Shown: positions 1 to 9,842, numbered from the stretch's first letter. The stretch is 64,000 bases of DNA from Pseudooctadecabacter jejudonensis (GCF_900172275.1 NZ_FWFT01000001.1:620001-684000), one strand, 5' to 3'. Notes: a model not told the origin generated them from the letters alone. Numbers and translations: made by a program.

Positions 1-21
1 TGCGCGGTTTCGGGATCGGCG

Positions 22-43
22 GCTAAAATTATATAATTTTAGC
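22..43. repeat. Perfect 22-bp AT-rich palindrome over the holC stop codon
   Basis: Both arms pair without mismatch (GCTAAAATTAT and its complement). The holC stop codon TAA (minus strand, 39-41) lies inside the palindrome. It may act as a bidirectional terminator or mRNA 3'-end hairpin. Related palindromes with AAAATT/AATTTT arms lie at 19383, 49315, 49342 and 55279. Confidence 0.6.
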
Positions 44-497
44 GTTCCGCCTTCATCTCCCAGCGTCCACTTTCCTGGCTCCAGTATTGGGCCTTGCAGC
101 CCGCATCGGTCAGCGCCTTCCACTGCACCCGCGCGCGCGCCACAGCATCCCCGTCGTGCCCGTCAAAAATCACACAGGCCCGTTCAGACGCCCGAACTTC
201 ATCCGGCGTCACATCGGCCCCATCCACAGACATCACACAGGTCGGCGCATTGGCCGCCCCCTGCCCCGTCGTCAATAAAATCGGCTGATCCGCGTCGTGA
301 TCACCGCCCGCCAGACCGTGGGGCAAAAACCCCTCCGGCGGGCCTGCCCACAACGCCTGATCCAACCGCGCCATTGCGGCCGGATCCGTCCCACGCACCT
401 CAATCACCCAGCCCGCCTGGCGCGATTTGTCCAGCAACATGGCCAAGGTCTGCGCGACGCTGGCTTGGGTCAGGTGATAAAAGTAAACCGCCCCCAT
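39..497 (-). CDS. holC: DNA polymerase III subunit chi
   Basis: A 152-residue protein of the HolC family. Chi is the clamp-loader accessory subunit that links the polymerase III holoenzyme to single-strand binding protein. The N-terminus has the family pattern of a short beta strand followed by a helix (FYHLTQASVAQTLAMLLDKS), and a central WAGPPEGFLPHGLAG segment matches the conserved stretch of the family. It follows pepA on the same strand after a 43-base gap, an arrangement common in alphaproteobacteria, so the two are probably co-transcribed. The stop codon lies in a perfect palindrome. Assignment by motif and context. Confidence 0.88.
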   Translation of the reverse strand: MGAVYFYHLTQASVAQTLAMLLDKSRQAGWVIEVRGTDPAAMARLDQALWAGPPEGFLPHGLAGGDHDADQPILLTTGQGAANAPTCVMSVDGADVTPDEVRASERACVIFDGHDGDAVARARVQWKALTDAGCKAQYWSQESGRWEMKAER

Positions 498-540
498 CTG
501 CTAGCCTTTCGCGCAGACGGCCGGCAAGACTGGATAAGCG

Positions 541-2019
541 TCACGTTTCATAATCATCCGCAATCAATCGGTTCAGCGCCATAACACCCCAGCCCGTGGC
601 CCCCGCAGGCGCCAGCGCTGTCTCCGCCTTGACGGACGCGACACCGGCAATATCCAGATGGATCCACGGCGTGCCCTCTTTGATGAACCGTTGCAGGAAC
701 TGCGCCGCCGTGATGGATCCCGCATCGCGCCCGCCCACGTTCTTCATATCCGCAATCCGCGACTTCAGCTTGGCATCATAAGCCGCGCCCATGGGCATGC
801 GCCACGCGCCTTCATGTTCGGACGCCGCCGCCTTCAGGAACCGGTTGCACAGCGCGTCATCATTGGAAAACACGCCTGCGTTCTCATGGCCCAAGCCAAT
901 GATGATGGCCCCCGTCAGGGTCGCCAGGTTGATCACGCCCGTGGGCTTGAACCGCTCTTGCGCGTACCACAGCACATCGGCCAGCACCAAACGTCCCTCG
1001 GCGTCGGTGTTGATCACCTCAATCGTGTCCCCTTTCATGGAGGTCACCACATCGCCGGGCCGCGTGGCGCGGTCGCTGGGCATGTTTTCCACCAACCCCA
1101 CAAGCCCCACGACGTTGGCGCGGGCCTTGCGCAACGCCAGCGTTTTCATCACGCCAGACACCACGCCCGCGCCACCCATATCCATGGTCATATCTTCCAT
1201 GCCGCCCGCAGGTTTCAGCGAAATGCCGCCCGTGTCAAAGACAACGCCCTTGCCGACCAAGGCAAACGGGGCCTCATCGCCGCCGCCATTCCACTGCATC
1301 ACCACCACCTTGGACGGGGACGCAGACCCAAGGCCCACACACAACAGCGACCCCATGCCAAGCTCTTCCAGCTTGTCTTCCTCCAGCACCTCAACCGTCA
1401 GGCCAATCGCCTCCATCTCCTTGAGACGATTGGCGAATTCCGTGGTGGTCAGGTGGTTGGCGGGCTCATTGGTCAGATCGCGGGTGAAGACCACGCCTTC
1501 CGCCACGGCCATCATCACATCGGCCGCCGCGCGCACCTCATCGGGCTGATTGGCCATCACGTCAATCGCCCCCACAGGGTCTGCATCTGCCGTCTTGTGC
1601 GCGGTAAACGTATAGCCGCGCAACGCACAGCCATAGGCCACGTCTGCCATCCGCCCGATGCTGCCGCCCAGGATCAACACATCATCGGTGCCGCGCGACT
1701 TGGCAATGGCGGCACCGGCTTTGCGGGCCACCTCAACCGATGGGCGGCGACCCATCTTGATCAGAATGACCTTGGAGGCCGCAATGCCCACCGGATAGGC
1801 CATGGTCAGGGCCTCACCCTCTTTGGCCTTCTCGAACGCCTCGCTTTCGACAACCCGCACAAGGGACTTTTTCGTCAGCGTGCTGACCTTGCGCGTCCCC
1901 TGATCCAGCTTGCCGTCCGGCGTGGCGAACACCACGATGGCACCGGTCCGGTCGGCCAGCACAGCAAGGTCGGTTTCGTGGATCGTGACAGTCGGCAAAG
2001 GGCTGGACAATTCGGTCAT
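541..2019 (-). CDS. pepA: Leucyl aminopeptidase (M17 family)
   Basis: A 492-residue cytosolic M17 aminopeptidase, which removes N-terminal residues from peptides using two metal ions. The metal and catalytic segments are plain: GKGVVFDTGGISLKP at about 256-270 and the family signature NTDAEGRLVLAD at 337-348. Length matches the family (about 480-500). It is transcribed away from lptF and upstream of holC. In some bacteria PepA also binds DNA; nothing here tests that. Confidence 0.95.
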   Translation of the reverse strand: MTELSSPLPTVTIHETDLAVLADRTGAIVVFATPDGKLDQGTRKVSTLTKKSLVRVVESEAFEKAKEGEALTMAYPVGIAASKVILIKMGRRPSVEVARKAGAAIAKSRGTDDVLILGGSIGRMADVAYGCALRGYTFTAHKTADADPVGAIDVMANQPDEVRAAADVMMAVAEGVVFTRDLTNEPANHLTTTEFANRLKEMEAIGLTVEVLEEDKLEELGMGSLLCVGLGSASPSKVVVMQWNGGGDEAPFALVGKGVVFDTGGISLKPAGGMEDMTMDMGGAGVVSGVMKTLALRKARANVVGLVGLVENMPSDRATRPGDVVTSMKGDTIEVINTDAEGRLVLADVLWYAQERFKPTGVINLATLTGAIIIGLGHENAGVFSNDDALCNRFLKAAASEHEGAWRMPMGAAYDAKLKSRIADMKNVGGRDAGSITAAQFLQRFIKEGTPWIHLDIAGVASVKAETALAPAGATGWGVMALNRLIADDYET

Positions 2020-2098
2020 AAGACACCTGTGTTTTCATGTGAATTTCATCTGCTTGAGCAATAGCTAGCCTGCCTCCCGCCCCTTGACCAGACAGCAC

Positions 2099-2138
2099 TT
2101 GGGTTGGGACGGCAAATGGGATAACATTGACGTCAATG
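2099..2138 (+). promoter_or_regulatory. Candidate promoter and overlapping 14-bp palindrome before lptF
   Basis: A -35-like TTGGGT (2099-2104), a 17-base spacer and a -10-like TAACAT (2122-2127) precede the lptF operon. The perfect palindrome CATTGACGTCAATG (2125-2138) overlaps the -10 box, where a repressor would block transcription. The promoter call is by eye and the regulator is unknown. Confidence 0.4.
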
Positions 2139-2179
2139 AGCGCCCGACTTTACGGGCCACAACGCGAGGGGTAGGATCA

Positions 2180-3310
2180 GTGGCACGTTTTGACCGCTAT
2201 ATGCTGTCGCAATTGCTGATCCTGTTTGGCTTTTTCTCTCTGATCCTTGTGCTGATCTATTGGATCAACCGCGCTGTGCGCTTGTTTGACCAACTGATCG
2301 CGGACGGCCAATCGGCATGGGTGTTTTTGGAACTGACGTCGCTGTCGCTGCCCTCCATCATCCGCATCGTTCTGCCGCTCTCGGCCTTTGTGGCGGCCGT
2401 TTACGTCACCAACCGCATGAGCCAGGAATCAGAGCTGACGGTCGTGCAGGCCACCGGCTATTCGCCCGCGCGCCTCGCCCGCCCGGTGATCTACTTCGGC
2501 GCCATCGTTGCCCTTTTGCTGTCCGCGCTGGTGCATGTCCTTGTGCCCCTGTCCACGACCCAACTCAGCGAACGACAAGAGGAGATCTCCCAAAACCTCA
2601 CGGCGCGATTGCTGACGCCGGGGCAGTTCCTGACGCCCTCAGACGGGGTGACCTTCTACATCCGCGACATCAGCTCGAACGGCGAGATGCTGGATATCTT
2701 CATCTCCGAGGCCACAGATCCCGCCCGCCGTGTCACCTACACCGCGTCGCGCGCTTATCTGATCCGCACCGACAACGGCCCACAGCTGGTGATGGTGGAC
2801 GGGTTGAGCCAAACCTATGACGTGGCCACCAACCGTCTCGCCACCACAGGGTTTGAGGATTTCGCCTATGACGTCAGCACCCTGATGTCCGAAGACAACG
2901 CCCGAGCCCGGTCAGCCAGCGGCCTGTGGACGTGGGAGCTGTTGAACCCCACCCCCGCCATTCTGGAAGAAACCGGCGCAGAGGCCGACGCCTTGCGTCT
3001 GCGCGGCCATGACCGTTTTGCGCAGACCGCCTTGGGGTTTGTCGCAGGCCTTGTGGGCTTTTCGGCCCTGGTCGCCGGTGGGTTCAGCCGCTTTGGCCTC
3101 TGGCGGTCGATCATGTTTGCCGTCGGCCTTGTGGTGGTGCTGAAAATCCTTGAAAGCACAGGCGCCAGCATTGCGCGGGGCAATCCGCAAACCTTGTGGC
3201 CGTTCGTGTATCTGGCCGGCGTCGGCGGCATCGCCATCTCGGGACTGTTGCTGCACATCGCCGCCCGCCCCTATTTCTTCAAACGCAAACCGCGCGGGAT
3301 CACCCCATGA
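2180..3310 (+). CDS. lptF: LPS export ABC transporter permease LptF
   Basis: Inner-membrane permease of the LptB2FGC complex, which extracts lipopolysaccharide for transport to the outer membrane. About 376 residues. The N-terminus VARFDRYMLSQLLILFGFF and the following helices are typical, then a periplasmic beta-jellyroll region (about 130-260) and three C-terminal membrane helices. I chose the GTG at 2180 because the conserved N-terminus begins there and an AGGGG/AGGA-like ribosome site precedes it. An in-frame ATG lies 96 bases upstream, but its residues look unlike the family. It overlaps lptG by ATGA. Confidence 0.92.
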   Translation: MARFDRYMLSQLLILFGFFSLILVLIYWINRAVRLFDQLIADGQSAWVFLELTSLSLPSIIRIVLPLSAFVAAVYVTNRMSQESELTVVQATGYSPARLARPVIYFGAIVALLLSALVHVLVPLSTTQLSERQEEISQNLTARLLTPGQFLTPSDGVTFYIRDISSNGEMLDIFISEATDPARRVTYTASRAYLIRTDNGPQLVMVDGLSQTYDVATNRLATTGFEDFAYDVSTLMSEDNARARSASGLWTWELLNPTPAILEETGAEADALRLRGHDRFAQTALGFVAGLVGFSALVAGGFSRFGLWRSIMFAVGLVVVLKILESTGASIARGNPQTLWPFVYLAGVGGIAISGLLLHIAARPYFFKRKPRGITP

Positions 3311-4401
3311 TCCTGCACCGTTACTTCGCCCGCCGGTTCGCCATCACCTTTGCCGCAACCTTCGGCGGGTTCTTTCTGCTGATGTTGCTGATTGATCTGG
3401 TCGAACAGCTGCGGCGCTTTGGCGGCGATGCCTCCTTCGCAGAGGTCTTGCAGCTCAGCCTGCTGAACCTGCCCGACGGGCTGTATGGCATTATGCCCCT
3501 GATCATGGTGCTGGCAACGATTGCCATGTTTCTGGGCCTCGCGCGGTCCTCTGAAATGGTCGTGACGCGGGCGGCGGGGCGCTCTGCGCTCAAGGCGCTG
3601 ATCGCGCCCATCATCGTGACCTTGTTGATCGGGGCTGTGGCCGTGGCCGTGTTCAACCCACTGGTCGCCGCCACATCCAAAGAATTCGAAGCGCGCGAAG
3701 CGGCGCTGAAATCCGGCGGCCCGTCGGTGCTGTCCATTTCGTCTGGCGGGCTGTGGCTGCGTCAGGGCAGCGACACCAGCCAAACGGTCATTCGCGCCGC
3801 GCGCACAAATCTGGACGGCACCGAACTGCAGGACGTCACCTTCCTGACATTCACCCCCACCGGCGGCCCCACCCGCCGGATCGAGGCCGCAACCGCCACC
3901 CTGACCCCCGGCGCATGGACACTGATCGACGCCAAAGTCTGGCCGCTGGACCGCGCCCGCGTGGCCGAACAATGGGCCACCACCCACGCCGAATTGCGCA
4001 TCCCCTCAACCCTGACAGCGGATGAGATCCGCGACAGCTTCGGCGCGCCCTCCTCTATCCCGATCTGGGAACTGCCCGCCTTTATCGATCGGCTGGAGGT
4101 CGCGGGGTTTTCCGCCACCCGCCACGCCGTCTGGATGCACATGGAACTGGCGCTGCCCCTGTTTTTGCTGGCGATGGTGCTGATCGGGTCGGCCTTTACC
4201 ATGCGCCACCAACGGGGCGGACGCACGGGCGTCATGGTCCTTACAGCCGTGCTCATTTGTTTTGCCCTGTTCTTTTTGCGCAACTTCGCGCAAATCTTAG
4301 GAGAGAACGGGCAAATCCCCCCCATTCTGGCGGCCTGGGCCCCGCCCATCGCCGCCATCGGGGCAGCCTTGGGCCTGCTGTTGCACACGGAGGACGGCTG
4401 A
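3307..4401 (+). CDS. lptG: LPS export ABC transporter permease LptG
   Basis: Second permease subunit of the Lpt exporter, 364 residues, with the same plan as LptF: membrane helices at the N-terminus (MILHRYFARRFAITFAATFG), a periplasmic jellyroll in the middle and helices at the C-terminus. The start ATG at 3307 overlaps the lptF stop (ATGA), and its own stop shares one base with the lptD start (TGATG), so translation of the three genes is probably coupled. The ATPase gene lptB is not in the window. Confidence 0.93.
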   Translation: MILHRYFARRFAITFAATFGGFFLLMLLIDLVEQLRRFGGDASFAEVLQLSLLNLPDGLYGIMPLIMVLATIAMFLGLARSSEMVVTRAAGRSALKALIAPIIVTLLIGAVAVAVFNPLVAATSKEFEAREAALKSGGPSVLSISSGGLWLRQGSDTSQTVIRAARTNLDGTELQDVTFLTFTPTGGPTRRIEAATATLTPGAWTLIDAKVWPLDRARVAEQWATTHAELRIPSTLTADEIRDSFGAPSSIPIWELPAFIDRLEVAGFSATRHAVWMHMELALPLFLLAMVLIGSAFTMRHQRGGRTGVMVLTAVLICFALFFLRNFAQILGENGQIPPILAAWAPPIAAIGAALGLLLHTEDG

Positions 4402-6530
4402 TGCATCTGCGTCTGCTGCTGGCACTTTTGCTGGGCCTTTTCGCCCTGAAGGCCCCCACCGGGGTGGCCGCCCAGTCCGCCGCTACGCTTGTGGCCGACA
4501 GTGTGTTCATTCCCGCAGGGGGCCAGACCCTCGTGGCCGATGGCAATGTTGAGGTGTTCTTTGACGGCACGCGGCTCAGCGCGCGGCGGATCACCTTTGA
4601 TCAAACCGCCGACCGGCTGACCATCGACGGGCCCATTTTTATCGTCACACCCGATGGAACGATCCTGAACGCCGATCAGGCGTCGCTTGATCCACGGCTG
4701 GAAAACGGCATCCTGCAAGGCGCGCGGCTGGTGCTGAACCAACAGCTGCAACTGGCGGCCAACCAGATCGACCGTGTGGGCGGGCGGTACACGCAACTTT
4801 ACCAAGTGGCCGCCACGTCGTGCCACATCTGCGCCACCGGTGAAACGCCGCTGTGGGAAATCCGCGCCCGCCGCGTCGTCCATGACCAAGAGGAACGTCA
4901 GCTTTATTTTGATGACGCCACCTTTCGTGTGGCAGGTGTGCCGATTTTCTACATTCCGCAAATGCGCCTGCCCGATCCCACGTTGACCCGCGCCACGGGC
5001 CTTTTGATCCCGCGCCTGCGCACCACGGATAACCTTGGGACGGGGATCAAACTGCCGTATTTCATCCGGCTGGGCGACCACCGTGACCTGACGCTGACGC
5101 CCTATCTGTCGACCTCGACCACCACGCTTGAAGCCGCCTACAGACAGGCGTTTTTGCGCGGTAATCTGGCGATCGAAGGGGCCGTCACACGCGATGACCT
5201 GACCGACAACACCCGCGCCTATCTGTTTGCGGACGGCATTTTTGATCTGGGCCGCGATGTGATCCTGCGGTTTGACGTCGAATATACCTCAGACGATGAT
5301 TACCTGCTGGAATACGACTATTCCGACAAGGACCGACTCGACAGTGAAATCTCTGTCGAACGGGTCCGCGACCGCGACATGTTCCGCGGCTCCCTCACCT
5401 ATTTTTCGTCCCTGCGCGACGGGGAACCCTCCGAGACGTTGCCGCCCCTGCTGGCCGACGCCCAATGGGAACGGCGCGTGACACCCCGTTGGGGCGGCAC
5501 CTTTACCTTCACCTCGGACTTTCAAGCGCACTACCGCGAAACAACGGCGCAGGCGACCGCCACCGATCTGGGCGGGCGTGATGTGGCGCGGCTGGGCTTT
5601 GGCACCGCCTACCGGCGCGATCTGGTCACAGACTTCGGCCTCGTCGCGGATGCGAGCCTCGGCTTCGACATCGATTTTTACAACGTGGCCGACGACACCG
5701 TGACCGGCGATACCCTGCGCAGCACCGGCTTTGCCCAAACCACGCTGCGCTATCCGTTGGTGCGGCGCACAAGCGGCGCGGTGCATGTTCTTGAACCGAC
5801 GGTGCAGCTGGCCTGGTCTGCCGTCAATGGCGATGCTGTTGTCAATGAAGACAGCACCGCCACCGAATTTGATCAGGCCAACCTGTTTGCGCTGTCGCGC
5901 TTTGCAGGGGAGGATGCGGTTGAAACAGGGCTGCGCGGGGCTGCGGGCCTGACATGGACACGCAGAGGCAACGGCGGATGGGACAGCACCATGACCATGG
6001 GCCGCGTGTTCCGCGACACCGGGGCGGCCAATTTCTCGCGCAGTTCCGGGCTGGCGCAAGCCACATCTGATTGGCTCGTGGCAGGCCAGTTGCGCGTTCC
6101 GATGGGGCTGGCCCTGGACGCGCGCCTGATCCTTGATGACGCATTCGAAGTCACCAAATCCGAAGTGCGCGGCAGCTGGTCAGGTGGCAAACTGGACCTT
6201 GAGGCCAGCTATATCTTCCTGCCCGCCGACACCTTCGAAAGCCGATCCGACAAAGTGTCCGAATGGACCATCGACGCCGATTACCGGTTCGATTCCACAT
6301 GGTCTGCGGGCCTCAACGCACGCTACGATGTCATCTCAAACAGCCCCAGCCGCACAGGGCTTGAGGTCGGCTGGCAAAACGAATGCGTGACGGTGGATTT
6401 TTCGGTGTCGCGCCGCTTTACAACTTCGACTACACTTTCGCCAAGCACGGACTTCGGTTTGTCCATCGGGCTGAACGGCTTTAGCGCCGGACGCAGCGCG
6501 GACGTACCGGCACACCAGTGCACGCAATAA
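4401..6530 (+). CDS. lptD: LPS-assembly protein LptD
   Basis: Outer-membrane LPS translocon, 709 residues. A signal peptide covers about residues 1-24 (ending GVAAQS), an N-terminal OstA/jellyroll domain about 30-150, and the rest is a beta-barrel rich in alternating aromatic residues. There are four cysteines, 141 and 144 (SCHIC) plus 662 and 707 near the C-terminus, so two disulfides joining the periplasmic domain to the barrel are possible, as in better-known LptD proteins. The start at 4401 overlaps the lptG stop by one base. Confidence 0.92.
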   Translation: MHLRLLLALLLGLFALKAPTGVAAQSAATLVADSVFIPAGGQTLVADGNVEVFFDGTRLSARRITFDQTADRLTIDGPIFIVTPDGTILNADQASLDPRLENGILQGARLVLNQQLQLAANQIDRVGGRYTQLYQVAATSCHICATGETPLWEIRARRVVHDQEERQLYFDDATFRVAGVPIFYIPQMRLPDPTLTRATGLLIPRLRTTDNLGTGIKLPYFIRLGDHRDLTLTPYLSTSTTTLEAAYRQAFLRGNLAIEGAVTRDDLTDNTRAYLFADGIFDLGRDVILRFDVEYTSDDDYLLEYDYSDKDRLDSEISVERVRDRDMFRGSLTYFSSLRDGEPSETLPPLLADAQWERRVTPRWGGTFTFTSDFQAHYRETTAQATATDLGGRDVARLGFGTAYRRDLVTDFGLVADASLGFDIDFYNVADDTVTGDTLRSTGFAQTTLRYPLVRRTSGAVHVLEPTVQLAWSAVNGDAVVNEDSTATEFDQANLFALSRFAGEDAVETGLRGAAGLTWTRRGNGGWDSTMTMGRVFRDTGAANFSRSSGLAQATSDWLVAGQLRVPMGLALDARLILDDAFEVTKSEVRGSWSGGKLDLEASYIFLPADTFESRSDKVSEWTIDADYRFDSTWSAGLNARYDVISNSPSRTGLEVGWQNECVTVDFSVSRRFTTSTTLSPSTDFGLSIGLNGFSAGRSADVPAHQCTQ

Positions 6531-6544
6531 GGAATACCTCTTCG

Positions 6545-7786
6545 ATGACCGCACATTTTCGCCCCCTCCTGCGCGCCCTGACAGTGGCAACAGCCGTGGC
6601 CACAGCCGCCCTCGCGCCCAGCCTTGCCCCGACGATGGCAACCGCCCAATTCGGCCCCGCGATCACCGTCAATGGTGACGTGATCAGCCAATACGAACTG
6701 TCCCAGCGCGAAGCCATGCTGCAGGTCTTCCGCACGCCGGGCAATCTGGCAGATGTGGCCCGCGAACAGCTGATCGAAGACCGCCTGAAACTGTCTGAAT
6801 TGCGCCGCGCAGGCCTCAGCATCACCGACGAAGGTCTGCGCACCGCCATGGCGGAATTTGCAGGCCGCGCCAATCTTGAGTTGGACCAATTTATCACGCT
6901 GCTCGGCCAGCAAGGCGTGTCCGAGGAAACCTTCCGCGACTTCGTGCTGATCAACGTCAGCTGGCGCGACTACATCCGCAGCCGCTACGGCGACCGGGCC
7001 CAAGTCTCCGAGGCCGAGATCGATCAGGCGTTGGGGCAAGCCGACGCCTCCTCGGGCATCGAAGTGCTGTTGTCGGAAATCATCATCCCAGCCCCCCCGC
7101 CGCAGGCCGCCCAGGCCCGCGCCACCGCAGACCGCATCAGCCGCCTGACCTCCACAGCCGCGTTTGAGGCCGAGGCCCGCCGCGTCTCGGCCCTGCCCTC
7201 GCGCACCCGCGGTGGGCGTCTTGACTGGCTGCCTATCACCAATTATCCGCCCGCATTGCGCGGCCTTTTGCTCGATCTTGCCCCCGGTGAGGTCACGGCC
7301 CCCATCCCGATCACCAACGGCGTGGCCCTGTTCCAGATGCGCGGCGTCCGCGAAGTGCCCCGCGCGGCACAAGAACCCGCCGCCATTGAATACGCCGCCT
7401 TCTACATTCCCGGCGGTCTCAGCGATCGCGGCCTGCGCGAAGCGGCCCGCGTCGACGCCAATGTGGACACGTGCGATGACCTGTATGGCATCGCCCGCAA
7501 TCTGCCCCCCGAACAGCTGGAACGGGATGTGTTGCCGCCCTCTGACATCCCGCAAGACGTGGCGATTGAACTGGCCAAGCTGGACCCGGGCGAGACCTCT
7601 TATGTGCTGACCCGCGCCAACGGTGAAACGCTGGTGTTTTTGATGATGTGTGGCCGCACGCCCGCCTTGGGCGAAGGACAAGACCGCGACGCGATCCGCA
7701 ATCAGCTGCGCTCGCAGCGGTTGGGCACCTTCGCGGATGCCCTGCTTGCCGATCTGCGCGCCGCGTCGACGATCACCTTCAACTGA
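6545..7786 (+). CDS. surA: SurA-like periplasmic peptidyl-prolyl isomerase
   Basis: A 413-residue periplasmic chaperone and foldase of the SurA/parvulin type, expected to help outer-membrane proteins such as LptD fold. A signal peptide (about 1-32, ending TMATAQ) is followed by the SurA N-domain (FGPAITVNGDVISQYELSQREAML is cut here to its start ITVNGDVISQYEL) and one clear parvulin region at about 165-265 (GGRLDWLP). E. coli SurA has two parvulin domains. The ATG at 6545 is preceded by AAGGA. The stop overlaps the pdxA start (TGATG). Confidence 0.85.
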   Translation: MTAHFRPLLRALTVATAVATAALAPSLAPTMATAQFGPAITVNGDVISQYELSQREAMLQVFRTPGNLADVAREQLIEDRLKLSELRRAGLSITDEGLRTAMAEFAGRANLELDQFITLLGQQGVSEETFRDFVLINVSWRDYIRSRYGDRAQVSEAEIDQALGQADASSGIEVLLSEIIIPAPPPQAAQARATADRISRLTSTAAFEAEARRVSALPSRTRGGRLDWLPITNYPPALRGLLLDLAPGEVTAPIPITNGVALFQMRGVREVPRAAQEPAAIEYAAFYIPGGLSDRGLREAARVDANVDTCDDLYGIARNLPPEQLERDVLPPSDIPQDVAIELAKLDPGETSYVLTRANGETLVFLMMCGRTPALGEGQDRDAIRNQLRSQRLGTFADALLADLRAASTITFN

Positions 7787-8793
7787 TGCAACCCATCGCA
7801 ATTTCCTGCGGGGAACCGGCGGGCATCGGGCCCGAAATCGCCGTGGCGGCCTGGACGGCCTGCCGGGGTGAGGTTCCGATGGTCTGGCTGGGCGATCCCA
7901 GCCACCTGCCCGCAGGGACCGAATGGCAGGCCGTAGCAACGCCCGCTGAAGCGGCCACCGCCACGGCCTTCCCCGTCCTTCCCCGCGATTTCGGGGCACC
8001 ACGGGTGCCGGGCCACCCCACCCCCGCCCACGCCCAAGGCGTCATCGATGCGATCGCAGACGGCGTGTCGCTGGTGCAGACGGGACAATGTTCCGCCCTG
8101 TGCACCGCCCCCATCCACAAAGAGGCCTTGATCGACGGCGCAGACTTCGCCTACCCCGGCCACACCGAATTTCTGGCAGCCCTCGCAGGGCGCGACAGCG
8201 TGGTGATGATGCTGGCCTGCGACATGCTGCGTGTGGTCCCTGCGACCATCCATATCCCATTGACTGAGGTGCCCAGCCAGCTTTCAGCGGCCAGTCTGAC
8301 CGATACCATCCTGATCACCCATGCGGCTCTGATCCGCGACTTCGGCATCCCCAAACCCCGTTTGGCGGTGGCCGGCCTGAACCCGCATGCAGGCGAGGGT
8401 GGCAAAATGGGGATGGAGGAGATTGACCTGATCGCCCCAACCCTCGACGCCCTGCGCGCCGAAGGTCTGGACATCACCGGCCCCCTGTCCGCCGATACGA
8501 TGTTCCACCCCGCCGCCCGCGCGACCTATGATGCGGCGATCTGCATGTATCACGATCAGGCCCTGATCCCGATCAAAACGCTGGATTTTTCGTCCGGCGT
8601 CAACGTGACCCTTGGCCTGCCCTTCGTTCGCACGTCGCCCGACCACGGCACCGCATTTGATATCGCGGGCACCGGCACTGCCGACGCGACCTCCATGATT
8701 GCTGCCCTGCGCATGGCCGCCCAGATGGCATCGGCGCGCCAGACGGAAAGCGGCCCTCCGGGGGGAGTTTTGTTGGGTCAGATGAAGACATGA
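7786..8793 (+). CDS. pdxA: 4-hydroxythreonine-4-phosphate dehydrogenase
   Basis: NAD-dependent enzyme of pyridoxal-phosphate synthesis that oxidises 4-phosphohydroxy-L-threonine. About 335 residues, the usual length. The start motif [12 protein letters not shown] and the metal-binding segments [22 protein letters not shown] and [15 protein letters not shown] are intact. The last 13 residues ([13 protein letters not shown]) are encoded by DNA that closely resembles an intergenic repeat found at 19351-19380. The stop overlaps rsmA by ATGA. Confidence 0.94.
   Translation: MQPIAISCGEPAGIGPEIAVAAWTACRGEVPMVWLGDPSHLPAGTEWQAVATPAEAATATAFPVLPRDFGAPRVPGHPTPAHAQGVIDAIADGVSLVQTGQCSALCTAPIHKEALIDGADFAYPGHTEFLAALAGRDSVVMMLACDMLRVVPATIHIPLTEVPSQLSAASLTDTILITHAALIRDFGIPKPRLAVAGLNPHAGEGGKMGMEEIDLIAPTLDALRAEGLDITGPLSADTMFHPAARATYDAAICMYHDQALIPIKTLDFSSGVNVTLGLPFVRTSPDHGTAFDIAGTGTADATSMIAALRMAAQMASARQTESGPPGGVLLGQMKT
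8755..8789. repeat. Intergenic-repeat-like sequence forming the 3' end of pdxA
   Basis: The sequence from CCTCCG to GATGAAGAC matches the minus-strand copy near 19351-19380 (CCTCCGGCGGGAGTTTTTGG onward to GATGAAGG) except for a short insertion and a few changes. Here it is translated as the pdxA tail and supplies the GAAG stretch just before the rsmA start. Confidence 0.5.
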
Positions 8794-9632
8794 GCATCGA
8801 CACCCTCCCGCCCCTCAGACAGGTTATCGACACCCATGGGCTGGCCGCGAAGAAATCCCTTGGGCAGAACTTTCTGCTGGATCTGAACCTGACAGCCAAA
8901 ATCGCGCGGCTGTCGGGCGACAACACAGGCCATGATGTGCTGGAGATCGGCCCCGGCCCGGGCGGGCTGACACGCGGCCTGTTGGCCGAAGGCGCGCGGT
9001 GCGTGCTTGCCATTGAAAAAGACGAGCGCTGCCTGCCTGCCTTGGCTGAGATCGCCGCGGCCTATCCCGAAAGGCTTGAGGTGATGTGCGGGGACGCCCT
9101 TGACGTCAATCCCCTCGACCATTTGACACCGCCGATCCGTGTGGCGGCCAACCTGCCCTATAATGTGGGGACGGAACTTCTTGTACGTTGGCTTACCCCG
9201 CCTGCCTGGCCGCCCTTTTGGGAAACATTAACCTTAATGTTTCAACGGGAGGTCGCCCAAAGGATCACGGCCGAACCTGGGTCCAAAGCCTACGGACGTC
9301 TTGCCATCCTCGCCCAATGGCGGGCCGACGCGCGCATCGTACTAAACCTTCCGCCTGAGGCTTTCTCGCCGCCGCCCAAAGTCTCGAGTGCTGTCGTCCA
9401 CCTCACCGCCCTGCCCGCGCCGCGCTATCCTGCGGACGCAAAGATGTTGCAGCACGTCACCGCCACCGCCTTCAACCAACGTCGCAAAATGCTGCGCGCT
9501 TCTCTCAAAGGCCTCTCCCCCGCAATCGAAGACCATCTGGGGGCCGCCGATATCAAACCGACAGACCGCGCCGAACAGATCGATCTGGAACGTTTTTGCG
9601 CGCTGGCCCGCTCCCTCAAATCTGAAAATTAA
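8790..9632 (+). CDS. rsmA: 16S rRNA (adenine1518/1519-N6)-dimethyltransferase
   Basis: KsgA/RsmA dimethylates two adenines in the helix 45 loop of 16S rRNA during 30S maturation. A 280-residue protein with the SAM-binding start [11 protein letters not shown], motif [14 protein letters not shown] and the catalytic motif IV NLPYN. It is the last gene of the lptF-surA-pdxA operon. Its start overlaps the pdxA stop (ATGA). Confidence 0.95.
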   Translation: MSIDTLPPLRQVIDTHGLAAKKSLGQNFLLDLNLTAKIARLSGDNTGHDVLEIGPGPGGLTRGLLAEGARCVLAIEKDERCLPALAEIAAAYPERLEVMCGDALDVNPLDHLTPPIRVAANLPYNVGTELLVRWLTPPAWPPFWETLTLMFQREVAQRITAEPGSKAYGRLAILAQWRADARIVLNLPPEAFSPPPKVSSAVVHLTALPAPRYPADAKMLQHVTATAFNQRRKMLRASLKGLSPAIEDHLGAADIKPTDRAEQIDLERFCALARSLKSEN

Positions 9633-9711
9633 GCACGCAGATCTCGGATCATTCTGCACCTGGCTGGCCACACTGGGACGGCTCTGAGACGGATGTGGGG
9701 CGGCTTTGCTT

Positions 9712-9740
9712 CTTTGGGTCAAAAATACCTCCGCCGGAGG
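9712..9740. repeat. Dispersed intergenic repeat, copy A
   Basis: Core CTTTGGGTCAAAAATACCT (9712-9730), shared exactly with copies at 44731-44749 and, inverted, 50052-50070. Here it runs into a small GC palindrome, CCTCCGCCGGAGG. It lies in the gap after rsmA. This kind of extragenic element is common in Rhodobacteraceae; its role is unknown. Confidence 0.6.
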
Positions 9741-9842
9741 CATCCAACAGCCCAACACACGCCCCCCCAAGACGGGACGCGTCGCCTCGTCACACCAAAA
9801 AATAATGACGCGCGGCAGCGCACATTTTGGTTGGTCCAACGA

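Noticed and set aside
658-2064. 468-codon open frame opposite pepA
   Set aside because: Antisense shadow of a clear M17 peptidase; rich in Arg, His and Gly, as expected from GC-rich coding DNA read backward.
3762-5081. 439-codon open frame opposite lptG and lptD
   Set aside because: Same reason: overlaps two well-supported genes and shows no family motif.
6323-8002. 559-codon open frame opposite lptD, surA and pdxA
   Set aside because: Spans three real genes on the other strand and has shadow-type composition.
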